Positions 15,595-25,101 of a DNA stretch of 40,224 bases are shown in pieces. A program made the translations under genes and the position numbers. How positions within the stretch are numbered: the first letter of the stretch is position 1; every line of letters begins with the position of its first letter. Source of the stretch: Deltaproteobacteria bacterium (lineage in GTDB: Bacteria > Desulfobacterota > DSM-4660 > Desulfatiglandales > B25-G16). Below the pieces are notes generated by a model, which was not told where the DNA came from, searched no databases, and was given only the letters and a program-made list of their open reading frames with translations. The stretch spans positions 2,173,690 to 2,213,913 of the forward strand of contig CP070704.1 in assembly GCA_020349945.1 (NCBI GenBank). The letters run 5' to 3'.

Positions 15595-16356
15595 ATGAAA
15601 ATCGCTATTAGCGGCAAAGGGGGTGTGGGCAAGACAACATTTGCTGCGTTCCTGATAAAATCCCTGCAAGTGAGTGGAAAATCGGTCCTGGCCATTGATG
15701 CTGATCCTGACGCAAATCTTGCTCAGGCCTTGGGCGCGAAAAACGCCTCCGAGATAACGCCTATCTCTGAAATGAAGTCCCTCATTGAGGAGAGGACCCA
15801 GGCAAGGATTGGGACTATGGGGGCCCTGTTCAAGATGAACCCCAGGGTAAGTGACTTACCAGAAAAACTCTCTGTAGACCTTGATGGTATCAGGTTGATG
15901 GTTTTAGGAGGGGTAAAGGCAGCAGAAGGTGGCTGTATCTGTCCTCAAAGTGTTCTTTTGAAGGTTCTGGTCACCCATCTGATCCTTGTCAGAAACGAGG
16001 TTGTGGTCTTGGATATGGAGGCCGGCCTTGAACACCTAGGCAGGGGGACAGCACGGGCTGTTGATAAGATGATTGTAGTGGTTGAACCAGGAACCAGGAG
16101 CATAGAAACTGCTCGCCAGATAAAAAGACTGTCCGATGGGCTGGGAATCAAAAACCTACTCATTGTCGGAAACAAGATTAGGTCCGAAAAGGATAAGGAT
16201 TTTTTGCTTAAAAATATGAAGAATTTTAACTTCCTCGGTTTCCTGCCCTTTAGCGAAAATATTATCGAGGCGGATTTAGATGGCAGACCACCCTATGAGA
16301 AGGACCCTGGAGGTCTGAAAATCGTTTCTCAAATGATGCAGGAATATCTTGAATGA
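15595..16356 (+). CDS. CooC-like nickel-insertion ATPase of CO dehydrogenase/acetyl-CoA synthase
   Basis: The 253-residue MinD/CooC-type P-loop ATPase has the deviant Walker A GKGGVGKTT at 7-15 and an IDADPDANLAQALG segment. C114-I-C116 in EGGCICPQS matches the CxC metal site of CooC. LDMEAGLEHLGRGTAR is the typical switch region. CooC and AcsF load nickel into CO dehydrogenase and acetyl-CoA synthase, which feeds the Wood-Ljungdahl pathway. No CODH or ACS gene lies in the window, so the client must be elsewhere. AAGGGA five bases ahead supports the ATG. The stop overlaps an upstream in-frame ATG of the serC frame. Confidence 0.9.
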   Translation: MKIAISGKGGVGKTTFAAFLIKSLQVSGKSVLAIDADPDANLAQALGAKNASEITPISEMKSLIEERTQARIGTMGALFKMNPRVSDLPEKLSVDLDGIRLMVLGGVKAAEGGCICPQSVLLKVLVTHLILVRNEVVVLDMEAGLEHLGRGTARAVDKMIVVVEPGTRSIETARQIKRLSDGLGIKNLLIVGNKIRSEKDKDFLLKNMKNFNFLGFLPFSENIIEADLDGRPPYEKDPGGLKIVSQMMQEYLE

Positions 16357-16445
16357 AGGCCAAAGGAGTACAGCGAACACCGACAACCGACAACAGTCAA
16401 AGGACAACATCTGGATTCAAAGAAGGCTTAGAAAGGGATTCCACT

Positions 16446-17531
16446 GTGGAAGAGAGGGTTCACAATTTTAATGCAGGTCCCGCGGCACTGCCATTGCCGG
16501 TTTTAAAGGAGGTCAAGGAGAATTTTCTTGATCTCCACGGCTCAGGCATGTCAATAACTGAGATAAGTCATCGCTCGAGTCTGTTTGAGGAGATTATCAA
16601 TGATGCCTTTGACATGACAAGGCGATTGCTCCAACTAAGCGACGACTACCATGTACTCTTTATTCAGGGGGGCGCAAGCCTGCAGTTCTGCATGGTTCCT
16701 ATGAACCTTTGCCTTCCTGGCAGGCCAGTGGACTATATAAATACTGGCATCTGGTCCACAAGGGCCATTAAGGAGGCCCAGATTCAAGGAAAAGATGTTC
16801 GGATCATTGCCACATCAGAGGACGGGGGTTTTACCTATCTTCCCACTGATTACACAGTGGACAGGCAAGCGTCTTATGTGCATTTTACCTCTAACAACAC
16901 CATCATGGGGACCCAGTGGCGACAATTTCCCGATGGAGAGGGTGTCCCTCTGATCTCAGATATGTCTTCTGACTTTATGAGCCGTCCTGTTGATGTAAAA
17001 CCATTTGGACTGATATACGCAGGTGCCCAGAAAAATCTCGGCCCGGCAGGGGTAGCCATGGTAATAATCAGGGAGGATATGCTAAGAAGGGTTCCAGATA
17101 ACCTGCCAACCATGCTCAAGTACACAACCGCCAGAGATAACAGATCCCTCTTTAATACCCCTCCAACATTCGCCATCTACGTCATAGGCCTGGTGCTTAG
17201 ATGGCTGGAGGAGACCATAGGGGGATTGAAAGAAATGGAGAGGATAAATGAGGAAAAGGCCTCATTGGTATATGAGGTTATAGATAAGAGCGAGGTCTAT
17301 CAGGGTGTAGCAGAACGCAGGAGCCGTTCCATGATGAATGTTACCTTCCGCCTGCCAGATGACGAATTGGAACAAAGGTTTCTCGCTGAGGCCATAGAAA
17401 ATGGATTCCATGGGCTTAAAGGGCACCGCGCTATAGGCGGCTGTAGGGCCTCTCTTTACAACGCCGTTACTATAGAGAGTGTAAAAAGTCTTACTGCATT
17501 TATGAGGGAATTCGAGGAAAGATCCATCTGA
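16446..17531 (+). CDS. serC: Phosphoserine aminotransferase
   Basis: This PLP enzyme converts 3-phosphohydroxypyruvate and glutamate to phosphoserine in serine synthesis; SerC also serves pyridoxal phosphate synthesis in some bacteria. The N-terminus [11 protein letters not shown], the PLP lysine in [11 protein letters not shown] and the [15 protein letters not shown] tail are diagnostic. The frame is open from an ATG at 16353, but the GTG at 16446 gives 361 residues, the normal family length, and follows AAAGGGA at a good distance. The extra upstream codons translate a degenerate CGACAAC repeat and are not part of the protein. asnS begins three bases after its stop. Confidence 0.96.
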   Translation: MEERVHNFNAGPAALPLPVLKEVKENFLDLHGSGMSITEISHRSSLFEEIINDAFDMTRRLLQLSDDYHVLFIQGGASLQFCMVPMNLCLPGRPVDYINTGIWSTRAIKEAQIQGKDVRIIATSEDGGFTYLPTDYTVDRQASYVHFTSNNTIMGTQWRQFPDGEGVPLISDMSSDFMSRPVDVKPFGLIYAGAQKNLGPAGVAMVIIREDMLRRVPDNLPTMLKYTTARDNRSLFNTPPTFAIYVIGLVLRWLEETIGGLKEMERINEEKASLVYEVIDKSEVYQGVAERRSRSMMNVTFRLPDDELEQRFLAEAIENGFHGLKGHRAIGGCRASLYNAVTIESVKSLTAFMREFEERSI

Positions 17532-17533
17532 CA

Positions 17534-18925
17534 ATGATGAGAAGCAAAATAGCAGAACTCCTAGAATCAACTCATTTTGGAACAGAAGTTACTGTCATGG
17601 GTTGGGTAAGGACTAAGAGAGATTCAAAAGGAGGCTTCTCCTTTCTTGAGATAAATGATGGCTCAACCATAAAAAATATTCAGGTAATAGCTGAAGACAA
17701 ATTGGCTAATTACACCAAAGAGATCTTAAGGTTGACAATTGGCTGCTCGGTTATTGTTAAAGGAATCTTGGTTGAATCACCAGGCAAGGGGCAAAAGGTT
17801 GAGGTTCAGGCTACAGATGTAAAGACAATTGGATGGGCTGATCCCGATACCTATCCATTACAGAAGAAGAGGCACTCCTTTGAATATCTCAGGACAATAG
17901 CCCATTTAAGGCCAAGGACAAATACCTTTGGGGCAGTGGCCAGGATCAGAAATGCTATGAGCTATGGCATCCACACCTTCTTTCAGGACAGGGGCTTTAT
18001 ATACCTTCATTCACCGATCATCACAGGTAGCAACTGTGAGGGTGCTGGTGATATGTTCACGGTTACTACCCTTGATCTGCAAGGCCTTAAACATAAGGAT
18101 GGTATGGTCGATTTTCGAGAAGATTTTTTTGCTAAACCTGCCAGCTTGACGGTGAGCGGGCAGTTAGAAGCAGAGGTGTATGCCCTTGCCTTGGGCAACG
18201 TGTATACCTTTGGCCCAACTTTCAGGGCAGAAAACTCCAACACTTATAGACACTTAGCAGAGTTCTGGATGGTAGAGCCTGAGATGGCATTCTGCGATCT
18301 CAAGGAAGCCGTAGACCTGGCAGAGGAATTCGTTAAAAGTATCCTTACCTCTACCCTGACAAACTGTAAAGATGACCTGGACTTCTTCAATCGTTTTGTT
18401 GATAAAGACCTTATATCAACGGTCGAGCATATTATTAGGAGCACCTTTGAGCGTCTTACCTATACAGAGGCAATAGAGATACTATCTCAGGTCAGGGAAC
18501 GCTTTGAGTTTCCCGTAGAGTGGGGAAAAGACATCCAGTCAGAACACGAGCGGTATTTGTGTGAAGTTGTATTCAAGAGGCCAGTGGTGGTAACTGATTA
18601 CCCAAAAGAAATAAAACCCTTCTACATGAAGGTAAATAAAGATGGTAGGACAGTAAAGGCCATGGATATTCTTCTCCCAGGGGTCGGCGAAATTATTGGA
18701 GGCAGTCAAAGGGAGGATGATTACGAAACCTTGCTCAACCGGATAAAAGAGATGAACCTGGACCCAGGTGATTACTGGTGGTACCTGGACCTCAGAAGGT
18801 ATGGTACAGTAATACACTCTGGTTTTGGCCTTGGCTTTGAGCGCCTCATCCAGTTTGTGACCGGGCTCTCCAATATCAGGGATGCAATTCCCTTTCCCAG
18901 AACACCTAAAAATCTTGAGTTTTAA
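17534..18925 (+). CDS. asnS: Asparaginyl-tRNA synthetase
   Basis: The 463-residue class IIb synthetase has an N-terminal OB-fold anticodon domain opening with [19 protein letters not shown] and catalytic motifs 2 and 3 ([40 protein letters not shown]). [12 protein letters not shown] is the AsnRS-specific signature, which separates it from AspRS. It charges tRNA-Asn directly. That is of interest because the AsnB-like protein at the left end of the window might be an asparagine source. The start is 17534; the next ATG, one codon later, is equally usable. It is tightly coupled to serC. Confidence 0.97.
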   Translation: MMRSKIAELLESTHFGTEVTVMGWVRTKRDSKGGFSFLEINDGSTIKNIQVIAEDKLANYTKEILRLTIGCSVIVKGILVESPGKGQKVEVQATDVKTIGWADPDTYPLQKKRHSFEYLRTIAHLRPRTNTFGAVARIRNAMSYGIHTFFQDRGFIYLHSPIITGSNCEGAGDMFTVTTLDLQGLKHKDGMVDFREDFFAKPASLTVSGQLEAEVYALALGNVYTFGPTFRAENSNTYRHLAEFWMVEPEMAFCDLKEAVDLAEEFVKSILTSTLTNCKDDLDFFNRFVDKDLISTVEHIIRSTFERLTYTEAIEILSQVRERFEFPVEWGKDIQSEHERYLCEVVFKRPVVVTDYPKEIKPFYMKVNKDGRTVKAMDILLPGVGEIIGGSQREDDYETLLNRIKEMNLDPGDYWWYLDLRRYGTVIHSGFGLGFERLIQFVTGLSNIRDAIPFPRTPKNLEF

Positions 18926-18928
18926 GTG

Positions 18929-18991
18929 CTGGCTACTGGTTTTGGACAGCAAAGGAGAGACAGAAACGAGCAATGAGCAACCAGTAACCAG
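18929..18991. repeat. Imperfect inverted-repeat filler between asnS and xseA
   Basis: CTGGCTACTGG (18929-18939) pairs with CCAGTAACCAG (18981-18991) with one mismatch, 41 bases apart. The intervening text is low-complexity (GAGACAGAAACGAGCAATGA). It resembles the other filler repeats in this window and extends the xseA frame upstream without coding function. Confidence 0.4.
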
Positions 18992-19001
18992 AGACAAGGC
19001 C

Positions 19002-20351
19002 ATGGACTTACCCTTTCAGCCGCCAAGGATCTACACGGTCAGTACCCTCACAGCCGAGATAAGATCTCTCCTTGAGCAGGGATTTGATTTTATTTGGGTA
19101 GAAGGGGAAATCTCAAACTTCGCCTCCCCTTCCTCTGGACACTACTACATGAGCCTCAAGGACGAAAATGCCCAGATCAAGGCGGTTATGTTCAAGATGC
19201 AGGCACATTATCTTAAATTCATACCAGAGGATGGCATGAAGGTAATTGTCAGGGGCAGAATAGGTGTATATGAGCCAAGGGGAGAATATCAGATTATTCT
19301 GGATTACTTAGAACCTCTGGGTGTGGGTGCCCTCGCCGCTGCATTTGAACAGGTCAAAAAGAAACTATCCCTCGAAGGGGTGTTTGATAAGGAAAGGAAA
19401 AGGCCTATCCCCTTTCTGCCAAAAAGGATTGCCGTAATCACCTCACCGACAGGAGCAGCAGTAAGAGACTTTCTGAGGATCTCCTATCGAAGAATGCCTA
19501 ACCTGGATGTTACCATAGTACCGGTCAGGGTCCAGGGAGATGGGGCAATGGGTGATATTGTAGAGGCCCTTGACATGGTAAACAGGGAGTTAGATGTTGA
19601 TGTTATCGTCCTGACAAGGGGTGGCGGTTCATTGGAAGACCTGTGGCCCTTTAATCAGGAGGAGGTAGCATATGCAATAAGGCATTCACGCATTCCTGTT
19701 GTCTCTGGAGTTGGTCACGATGTGGATCTGACAATATCTGATCTGGCTGCAGATCTCAGGGCACCCACCCCGTCAGGTGCCGCTGAACTGCTTGTCCCGG
19801 AAAAGGAAACCCTTGGAAGAAACCTTAGAGACCTCTCATCCAGGCTTGAGATAGGCCTGCACGGCATTATGAATAGAATCCGTGATAGGGCAAAAAATCT
19901 CTCCTCTCGGATAAGGGATCCGAGGCGGAATCTTGCCGATACCTGGCTCAGGCTTGACGAAATCTACAACCGCTTACTCAAGACGGGAGAGATCTGCATA
20001 ACCGACCATCTAAAACGCCTCAAGGCCGTCAATGAATCGCTCATGTCAAATAGCCCCTCACGAAATATAACTATGCTTTCTCAGGAGTTGGCGTTTCACA
20101 ACCGCTCTCTTATCCAGGGCCTTACCCTCTATCTGGATAGAAAAAAGGTGGATATCCGCTCCATGAAGGACAGGCTCGATTCACTAAGTCCGCTCTCTAT
20201 CTTAAAAAGAGGTTACAGTATCGCCAGAAAATTGCCTGAGATGGATATCATCAAGGACTCCACGCAGGTAAAAACTGGCGATGAGATCAACACTGTTCTT
20301 GCCAGAGGTACTATCGACTCCCTGGTAAAAAAGACCGATTCGGGAGAGTGA
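19002..20351 (+). CDS. xseA: Exodeoxyribonuclease VII large subunit
   Basis: The chosen ATG gives 449 residues, close to E. coli XseA (456). The frame is open 40 codons further up, but that part overlaps asnS and crosses filler sequence. The N-terminal OB-fold (SGHYYMSLKDENAQIKAVMF) is followed by the catalytic core with GAAVRDFL, LTRGGGSLEDLWPFN and VSGVGHDVDLTISDLAADLRAPTPS-like segments, then a coiled-coil C-terminal half. It degrades single-stranded DNA together with XseB, encoded two genes downstream and separated from it by an M23 peptidase gene. Confidence 0.97.
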   Translation: MDLPFQPPRIYTVSTLTAEIRSLLEQGFDFIWVEGEISNFASPSSGHYYMSLKDENAQIKAVMFKMQAHYLKFIPEDGMKVIVRGRIGVYEPRGEYQIILDYLEPLGVGALAAAFEQVKKKLSLEGVFDKERKRPIPFLPKRIAVITSPTGAAVRDFLRISYRRMPNLDVTIVPVRVQGDGAMGDIVEALDMVNRELDVDVIVLTRGGGSLEDLWPFNQEEVAYAIRHSRIPVVSGVGHDVDLTISDLAADLRAPTPSGAAELLVPEKETLGRNLRDLSSRLEIGLHGIMNRIRDRAKNLSSRIRDPRRNLADTWLRLDEIYNRLLKTGEICITDHLKRLKAVNESLMSNSPSRNITMLSQELAFHNRSLIQGLTLYLDRKKVDIRSMKDRLDSLSPLSILKRGYSIARKLPEMDIIKDSTQVKTGDEINTVLARGTIDSLVKKTDSGE

Positions 20352-20361
20352 CATTCCCTCA

Positions 20362-21225
20362 ATGAGAAAAAGAACTCCCTTGCTTCTATTATTCTTCTTC
20401 TTCCTATGTCCTGTTGGGGCCTCCCCTTCATCTGCACCTGATATTACCATAACACCGTTCAAAATCGGGCAGGGCGAGGTAGGCCTCTTAACCATACGGA
20501 AAAACGGGGAGGCCAAGCCTAAGGTAATCTGGATGGGGAAAAACACGGCCTTGATCGAGGATAAGAAAAATGGAATTTGGTGGGGCTTTATCGGGGCGGA
20601 TTTGACCACAAGACCAGGAAGGTATACACTTCACGTCAGGCTTGCCAGTGACCATGATCAGTATTCAAAAACAATCAGAATACTTTCAAAGGATCATGGT
20701 ATCAGGCACGTGACAGTTCCAAGAGAAATGGTTGAACTTGATGCCCCCACCCTAAAAAGGGTAATGCAGGAATCCAGAAAGGTGAGGGGTATCCTTACAA
20801 GGTCTGATGAATATCCACTGTGGAGTGGAAGGTGGATACTGCCAGTAGCTGGCAGGGTTGTATGCCCTTTCGGTTGCAGGAGCATCATTAATGGCGTCGA
20901 AAGATCCCCACATTCAGGTGTTGATCTTAAGGCAGCGGAAGGTACCCCAGTCATGGCCACCAACAAGGGAACAGTAGCCCTGGTGGCAAATCACTTCTTT
21001 AGCGGCCTGAGCGTCATTATTGATCACGGGGGAGGTATTCAAAGTATGTACTTTCATCTCAGTAAGGCCCTCGTGCGGATTGGTGAGCTCGTCGAAAAAG
21101 GGGCTAACCTTGGACTATCTGGTTCCACAGGTAGGGCAACCGGACCCCATCTCCACTTTGGTATCAGCCTTAACGGGAGAATGGTGAACCCCATAAACCT
21201 CATTCAGATAAGCAGGAGATTTTAG
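20362..21225 (+). CDS. Exported M23 (LytM) metallopeptidase
   Basis: The 287-residue protein has a Sec signal peptide (about 1-20, long phenylalanine/leucine core, AGA/GAS end) and an N-terminal beta-rich domain. The C-terminal LytM domain holds the zinc motifs HSGVD (184-188) and HLHFG (263-267), plus the conserved FGCRSIINGVERSPHSG approach. It is predicted to cleave or bind peptidoglycan crossbridges in the periplasm. It lies 11 bases after xseA and six bases before xseB, an arrangement also seen in other delta-proteobacteria-like genomes. All metal ligands are present, so it should be an active peptidase and not an EnvC-like activator. Confidence 0.94.
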   Translation: MRKRTPLLLLFFFFLCPVGASPSSAPDITITPFKIGQGEVGLLTIRKNGEAKPKVIWMGKNTALIEDKKNGIWWGFIGADLTTRPGRYTLHVRLASDHDQYSKTIRILSKDHGIRHVTVPREMVELDAPTLKRVMQESRKVRGILTRSDEYPLWSGRWILPVAGRVVCPFGCRSIINGVERSPHSGVDLKAAEGTPVMATNKGTVALVANHFFSGLSVIIDHGGGIQSMYFHLSKALVRIGELVEKGANLGLSGSTGRATGPHLHFGISLNGRMVNPINLIQISRRF

Positions 21226-21230
21226 GGATA

Positions 21231-21476
21231 ATGAAAGAAAAGAGATTTGAAGATGCAATGAGAGAGTTGGAGGATATTGTAAAACGCCTGGAGAGCGGAG
21301 ATCTGCCCCTGGAAGAATCACTCAAGATCTTTGAGGAGGGGGTAGCTTTATCAAGGTACTGCTTTAACAAATTGGAAGAGGCAGAAAAAAGGGTCTCCAT
21401 CCTCGTTAAAGCCGAAGGTGGGATTAAAAGAGAGCCATTTGAGGCAGAAGAGGCTGAAGATGTCAAAAAGGACTGA
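21231..21476 (+). CDS. xseB: Exodeoxyribonuclease VII small subunit
   Basis: The 81-residue helical protein matches XseB: FEDAMRELEDIVKRLESGDLPLEESLKIFEEG is the family helical hairpin (key residues E, L, V, LE, G, L, LEES, FEEG). It binds XseA in several copies. The stop overlaps the ispA start by 17 bases. The frame continues in an acidic tail ([11 protein letters not shown]) common in the family. Confidence 0.95.
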   Translation: MKEKRFEDAMRELEDIVKRLESGDLPLEESLKIFEEGVALSRYCFNKLEEAEKRVSILVKAEGGIKREPFEAEEAEDVKKD

Positions 21477-22356
21477 AAATTACCTTGAGAAAAGAAAAAT
21501 CCTCGTAGACAAGGCATTAGAAAAATTTATGCCAAAACCATCCAATCTGGCAGGCGATGTTATCCGGGCAATGCATTACACCCTATTTGCTGGGGGAAAG
21601 AGGATCAGGCCGGTTCTATGCATAGCTGGTGCGGAGGCAGTCGGGGGATCTGCCGATGGCGTCTTGCCCGTTGCCTGTGCACTCGAGCTCATTCATTCCT
21701 ACTCCCTGATTCACGACGATCTTCCTGCCCTGGATAATGATGATTTCAGAAGAGGTAAACCCACAAACCATAAGGTCTTCGGGGAGGCCGTAGCCCTCCT
21801 GGCAGGGGACGGCCTGCTAACCCTGGCATTCACTCTGATGGCCCGCTACGGATTGGAAAAAAGGGTTGACAAAGAGGCGCTCCTGAGGGTGATTGACCTG
21901 ATTGCCTCAGCCGCCGGGTACAAAGGTATGGTAGGTGGACAGGTGGCAGATATCAGTTATGAAGGCAAGGATCCGGATCCTAGTGTGGTGGAGTATATCC
22001 ATACCCACAAAACCGGGGCCCTGATAGCTGCCTCTGTTACAGCGGGAACAATTCTGGCAGGTGGCAATGAGGAGGAGATACAATCTATTAGCAGATATGG
22101 ACAGCACGTAGGGCTGGCCTTTCAGATTGCCGATGATATCCTCAATATAGAAGGGAACAGGGATGTTATAGGCAAGGGAATAGGCGGTGATAAGCAGAGG
22201 GGAAAGACTACCTATCCGTCTGTCTTTGGAATCACTAAGTCAAAAGACATCCAAAACGAATTAGTTGACCGTGCAATAGAGGCCCTTAATAGATTCGATA
22301 AAAGAGCTGAACCATTGAGGGACCTGGCCCGATACATTATTAGGAGGAGGTCTTAG
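21460..22356 (+). CDS. ispA: Geranylgeranyl/farnesyl diphosphate synthase
   Basis: The 298-residue E-type prenyl synthase has the first Asp-rich motif [10 protein letters not shown] and the second ADDILN, along with GGKRIRP at the substrate entrance. It condenses isopentenyl diphosphate with dimethylallyl and geranyl diphosphates. The ATG at 21460 lies inside the xseB end and gives the usual family length; an earlier ATG (21418) would add 14 residues with no support. dxs follows after 13 bases, so an early and a late step of isoprenoid synthesis are co-transcribed. Confidence 0.95.
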   Translation: MSKRTENYLEKRKILVDKALEKFMPKPSNLAGDVIRAMHYTLFAGGKRIRPVLCIAGAEAVGGSADGVLPVACALELIHSYSLIHDDLPALDNDDFRRGKPTNHKVFGEAVALLAGDGLLTLAFTLMARYGLEKRVDKEALLRVIDLIASAAGYKGMVGGQVADISYEGKDPDPSVVEYIHTHKTGALIAASVTAGTILAGGNEEEIQSISRYGQHVGLAFQIADDILNIEGNRDVIGKGIGGDKQRGKTTYPSVFGITKSKDIQNELVDRAIEALNRFDKRAEPLRDLARYIIRRRS

Positions 22357-22369
22357 GGACTGGCTGATT

Positions 22370-24298
22370 ATGGAACCGGAGCATAAGAAAACCCGATCAA
22401 CAAGGGGCTTCCTTGATCACATCAACAGCCCCGCCGATTTGAAGGCCTTAAAGGTTGCCGATTTAGAAATACTCGCCGGCGAGATACGGAAGCTTATTAT
22501 AGAAACGGTTTCACGGAATGGCGGGCATCTAGCCCCCAACCTGGGGGTAGTGGAGTTATCCATTGCACTGCACTATGTGTTTGACGCACCAAGGGATAAG
22601 ATTATCTGGGACGTTGGTCACCAGGCATATGCCCATAAGATCATTACAGGCAGGAGGGACAAATTCCATACATTGAGAAAATATAAGGGTATAGGTGGAT
22701 TTCCCAGGACAGACGAAAGCCCTTACGATCCCTTTAACACCGGCCATTCAGGGACCTCTATATCGGCCGGTCTGGGCATCACAACAGCCAGATCTATTAA
22801 GGGAGACAAAAATAAGGTCATTGCAGTTATCGGTGATGGATCCATGACCGCTGGTATGGCCTTTGAGGCCCTTAATCAGACAGGTCATACTGATAGAGAT
22901 CTGATTGTTGTCCTGAACGATAATGAGATGTCGATCGCCAAAAGCGTTGGCGCCCTCTCCTCTTATATCAGCCGAAAGATATCGGGACCCCGGTTTGTTA
23001 ATCTAAAAAAGAGGCTGGAGAATTTTTTTCTCTCCATACCAGGTGTGGGAGAAAATATCTTTTCCATATTAAAGAGGAGTGAGGATTCCCTGGTTGGCCT
23101 CCTTACACCAGGCATGCTTTTCGAGGCCCTGGAATTTAGATATATAGGCCCGATAAAGGGACATGATCTCAGTCTTCTCATCAGGACATTGAAGGATGTG
23201 GCCCAACTAAGGGGCCCGGTTCTTGTACACGTGTTGACAACAAAAGGGAAAGGTTACGCACCAGCAGAGAAAAATCCCACATATTTTCACGGTATTGGTT
23301 CTTTTGACATAGCTACCGGTACAGTCAAGAAATCAGCCGAAGAGCCCCCATCCTACACAGAGGTATTTGGCCGCACCATGGTTGAACTTGGAGCCACGGA
23401 CAAGAGGCTATTTGCCATTACAGCAGCCATGCCTGAAGGAACAGGGCTTACTGAGTTTGCCAGGGCCTATCCAGATCGCTTCATAGATGTGGGAATCGCC
23501 GAGCAGCATGCTGTAACCTTTGCCGCAGGTCTGGCGACAGAGGGCCTCAGACCAGTGGTTGCCATCTACTCCACCTTTCTGCAGCGTTCCTTTGACCAGA
23601 TAATCCATGATGTCTGTCTGCCTAATCTGCCGGTCATCTTTGCCCTCGACAGGGGTGGCATAGTAGGTGAAGATGGACCGACACACCACGGTATCTTTGA
23701 CCTCTCTTACCTCAGGATCATCCCAAACATGACCATCATGGCCCCAAAGGACGAAAATGAATTGAGACATATGCTCTTCACCGCCCTTGCCTTGCATGGC
23801 CCGGTTGCTATTCGCTATCCGAGAGAGAAAGGCGTCGGTGTTCCAATAGACAAGGGGTACAAGAAAATCCCCATAGGCAAGGTTGAAGAGCTGGTTGACG
23901 GAAAAGATCTTCTGATCTTGGCCATCGGGAGCAGGGTTCATCCATGCCTTGAGGCCGCTCTGGAGCTGGAAAAGGAGGGAAATTCAGTAAAGGTTGTTAA
24001 TTGCCGATTTGTAAAGCCATTAGACCCCCGAATACCCGAGATGGCCTCAAGCATTGGAAGAGTTCTGATAGTTGAAGAGAATACGCTCCAGGGTGGGTTT
24101 GGAAGTGCAATTCTGGAGTCCTTTAACGATCATGGATTGTCACATGCGAAAATAAAACGCCTTGGAATCGCTGATAAATTCGTAGAGCACGGCCCCCTAA
24201 ACCTCTTGAGAGAAAGATACAGGATCGACAGAAAAAAGATCATAGGAGAGGCCAGAAGCCTATGTGGCTACCATGACCCAGGTAAAGAAAAGGCTTGA
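22370..24298 (+). CDS. dxs: 1-deoxy-D-xylulose-5-phosphate synthase
   Basis: The 642-residue thiamine diphosphate enzyme condenses pyruvate and glyceraldehyde 3-phosphate, the entry step of the MEP pathway. The motifs [35 protein letters not shown] (ThDP/Mg site), [11 protein letters not shown] and [15 protein letters not shown] are all intact. It is slightly longer than E. coli Dxs (620). The start ATG lies 13 bases after the ispA stop. The tlyA-like gene begins inside its last 35 bases. Confidence 0.97.
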   Translation: MEPEHKKTRSTRGFLDHINSPADLKALKVADLEILAGEIRKLIIETVSRNGGHLAPNLGVVELSIALHYVFDAPRDKIIWDVGHQAYAHKIITGRRDKFHTLRKYKGIGGFPRTDESPYDPFNTGHSGTSISAGLGITTARSIKGDKNKVIAVIGDGSMTAGMAFEALNQTGHTDRDLIVVLNDNEMSIAKSVGALSSYISRKISGPRFVNLKKRLENFFLSIPGVGENIFSILKRSEDSLVGLLTPGMLFEALEFRYIGPIKGHDLSLLIRTLKDVAQLRGPVLVHVLTTKGKGYAPAEKNPTYFHGIGSFDIATGTVKKSAEEPPSYTEVFGRTMVELGATDKRLFAITAAMPEGTGLTEFARAYPDRFIDVGIAEQHAVTFAAGLATEGLRPVVAIYSTFLQRSFDQIIHDVCLPNLPVIFALDRGGIVGEDGPTHHGIFDLSYLRIIPNMTIMAPKDENELRHMLFTALALHGPVAIRYPREKGVGVPIDKGYKKIPIGKVEELVDGKDLLILAIGSRVHPCLEAALELEKEGNSVKVVNCRFVKPLDPRIPEMASSIGRVLIVEENTLQGGFGSAILESFNDHGLSHAKIKRLGIADKFVEHGPLNLLRERYRIDRKKIIGEARSLCGYHDPGKEKA

Positions 24299-25031
24299 TC
24301 AGCTCCTGGTTGAAAAGGGATTACTGGTGAGTCGGCAACGGGCACGAGGAATAGTAATGGCCGGGCTGGTCAGGGTCGATGGGAAAATGGTGGACAAGCC
24401 AGGGCACCTTGTGAACCCTTCAGCTTCCATTGATCTCCTTGGTCCTGATCACCCGTATGTGAGCAGGGGTGGAATAAAACTGGAGGCAGCATTAAGAGAG
24501 TTCGCCATAGATGTGAGGGGGCTAACCATCCTGGATGTAGGGGCATCCACTGGGGGGTTTACCGACTGCCTTCTTCAACATGGTGCCAGAAAGGTAGTTG
24601 CTCTTGATGTTGGATATGGACAGCTGGCATGGCCACTGAGAAAAGATCCAAGGGTTGTGGTGTTGGAAAGGACCAATATCAGGCACTTATCAGGTTTAGA
24701 AATAGAGGATACCATTGACGGCGCAGTGATTGATACATCATTTATCTCATTGAGGATAGTCGTCCCGGCAACACTAAGGCTCGTAAAAAGAGGAGGTTTC
24801 ATCCTTGCCCTTATCAAGCCACAGTTTGAGGCCGGGAAAGGTATGGTGGGAAAAGGCGGAGTCCTTCGAGATAATGCCCTGCAAAGAAGAATTATTACGG
24901 ATCTTATCGCCTTCTTTTCCCAATCAGATCTCGCTATCTGCGGGACATCGGACTCCCCAATCAGGGGTCCCAAGGGGAACAGGGAGGTTTTTGTATATCT
25001 TAAATATCCCAACAAGGAAAAGGATAATTAG
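24264..25031 (+). CDS. tlyA: TlyA-family rRNA 2'-O-methyltransferase/hemolysin homologue
   Basis: The 255-residue protein has an S4 RNA-binding domain (about 7-65, [12 protein letters not shown]) and an FtsJ/RrmJ-type methyltransferase domain. It shows [12 protein letters not shown], the SAM motif [12 protein letters not shown] (91-102) and [12 protein letters not shown] with the catalytic Lys. Mycobacterial TlyA methylates 16S and 23S rRNA cytidines. The start is either GTG 24264 (GGAGAGG about 11 bases ahead) or ATG 24273. It ends the long + strand housekeeping series, converging on the IlvD-like gene across 70 bases in which I see no terminator. Confidence 0.93.
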   Translation: MATMTQVKKRLDQLLVEKGLLVSRQRARGIVMAGLVRVDGKMVDKPGHLVNPSASIDLLGPDHPYVSRGGIKLEAALREFAIDVRGLTILDVGASTGGFTDCLLQHGARKVVALDVGYGQLAWPLRKDPRVVVLERTNIRHLSGLEIEDTIDGAVIDTSFISLRIVVPATLRLVKRGGFILALIKPQFEAGKGMVGKGGVLRDNALQRRIITDLIAFFSQSDLAICGTSDSPIRGPKGNREVFVYLKYPNKEKDN

Positions 25032-25101
25032 CAACCAGGTCAAATGCCAATCCCTCGGGTAGCTGCTCTAGAAGAGCCGATGTTGAAGAAACACGAGCCG
25101 G

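Noticed and set aside
16353-16445. 31-codon upstream extension of serC
   Set aside because: It translates filler repeat sequence; GTG 16446 has a ribosome site and gives the standard 361-residue protein.
18882-19001. 40-codon upstream extension of xseA
   Set aside because: It overlaps the end of asnS and crosses an inverted-repeat filler; ATG 19002 gives the family length.
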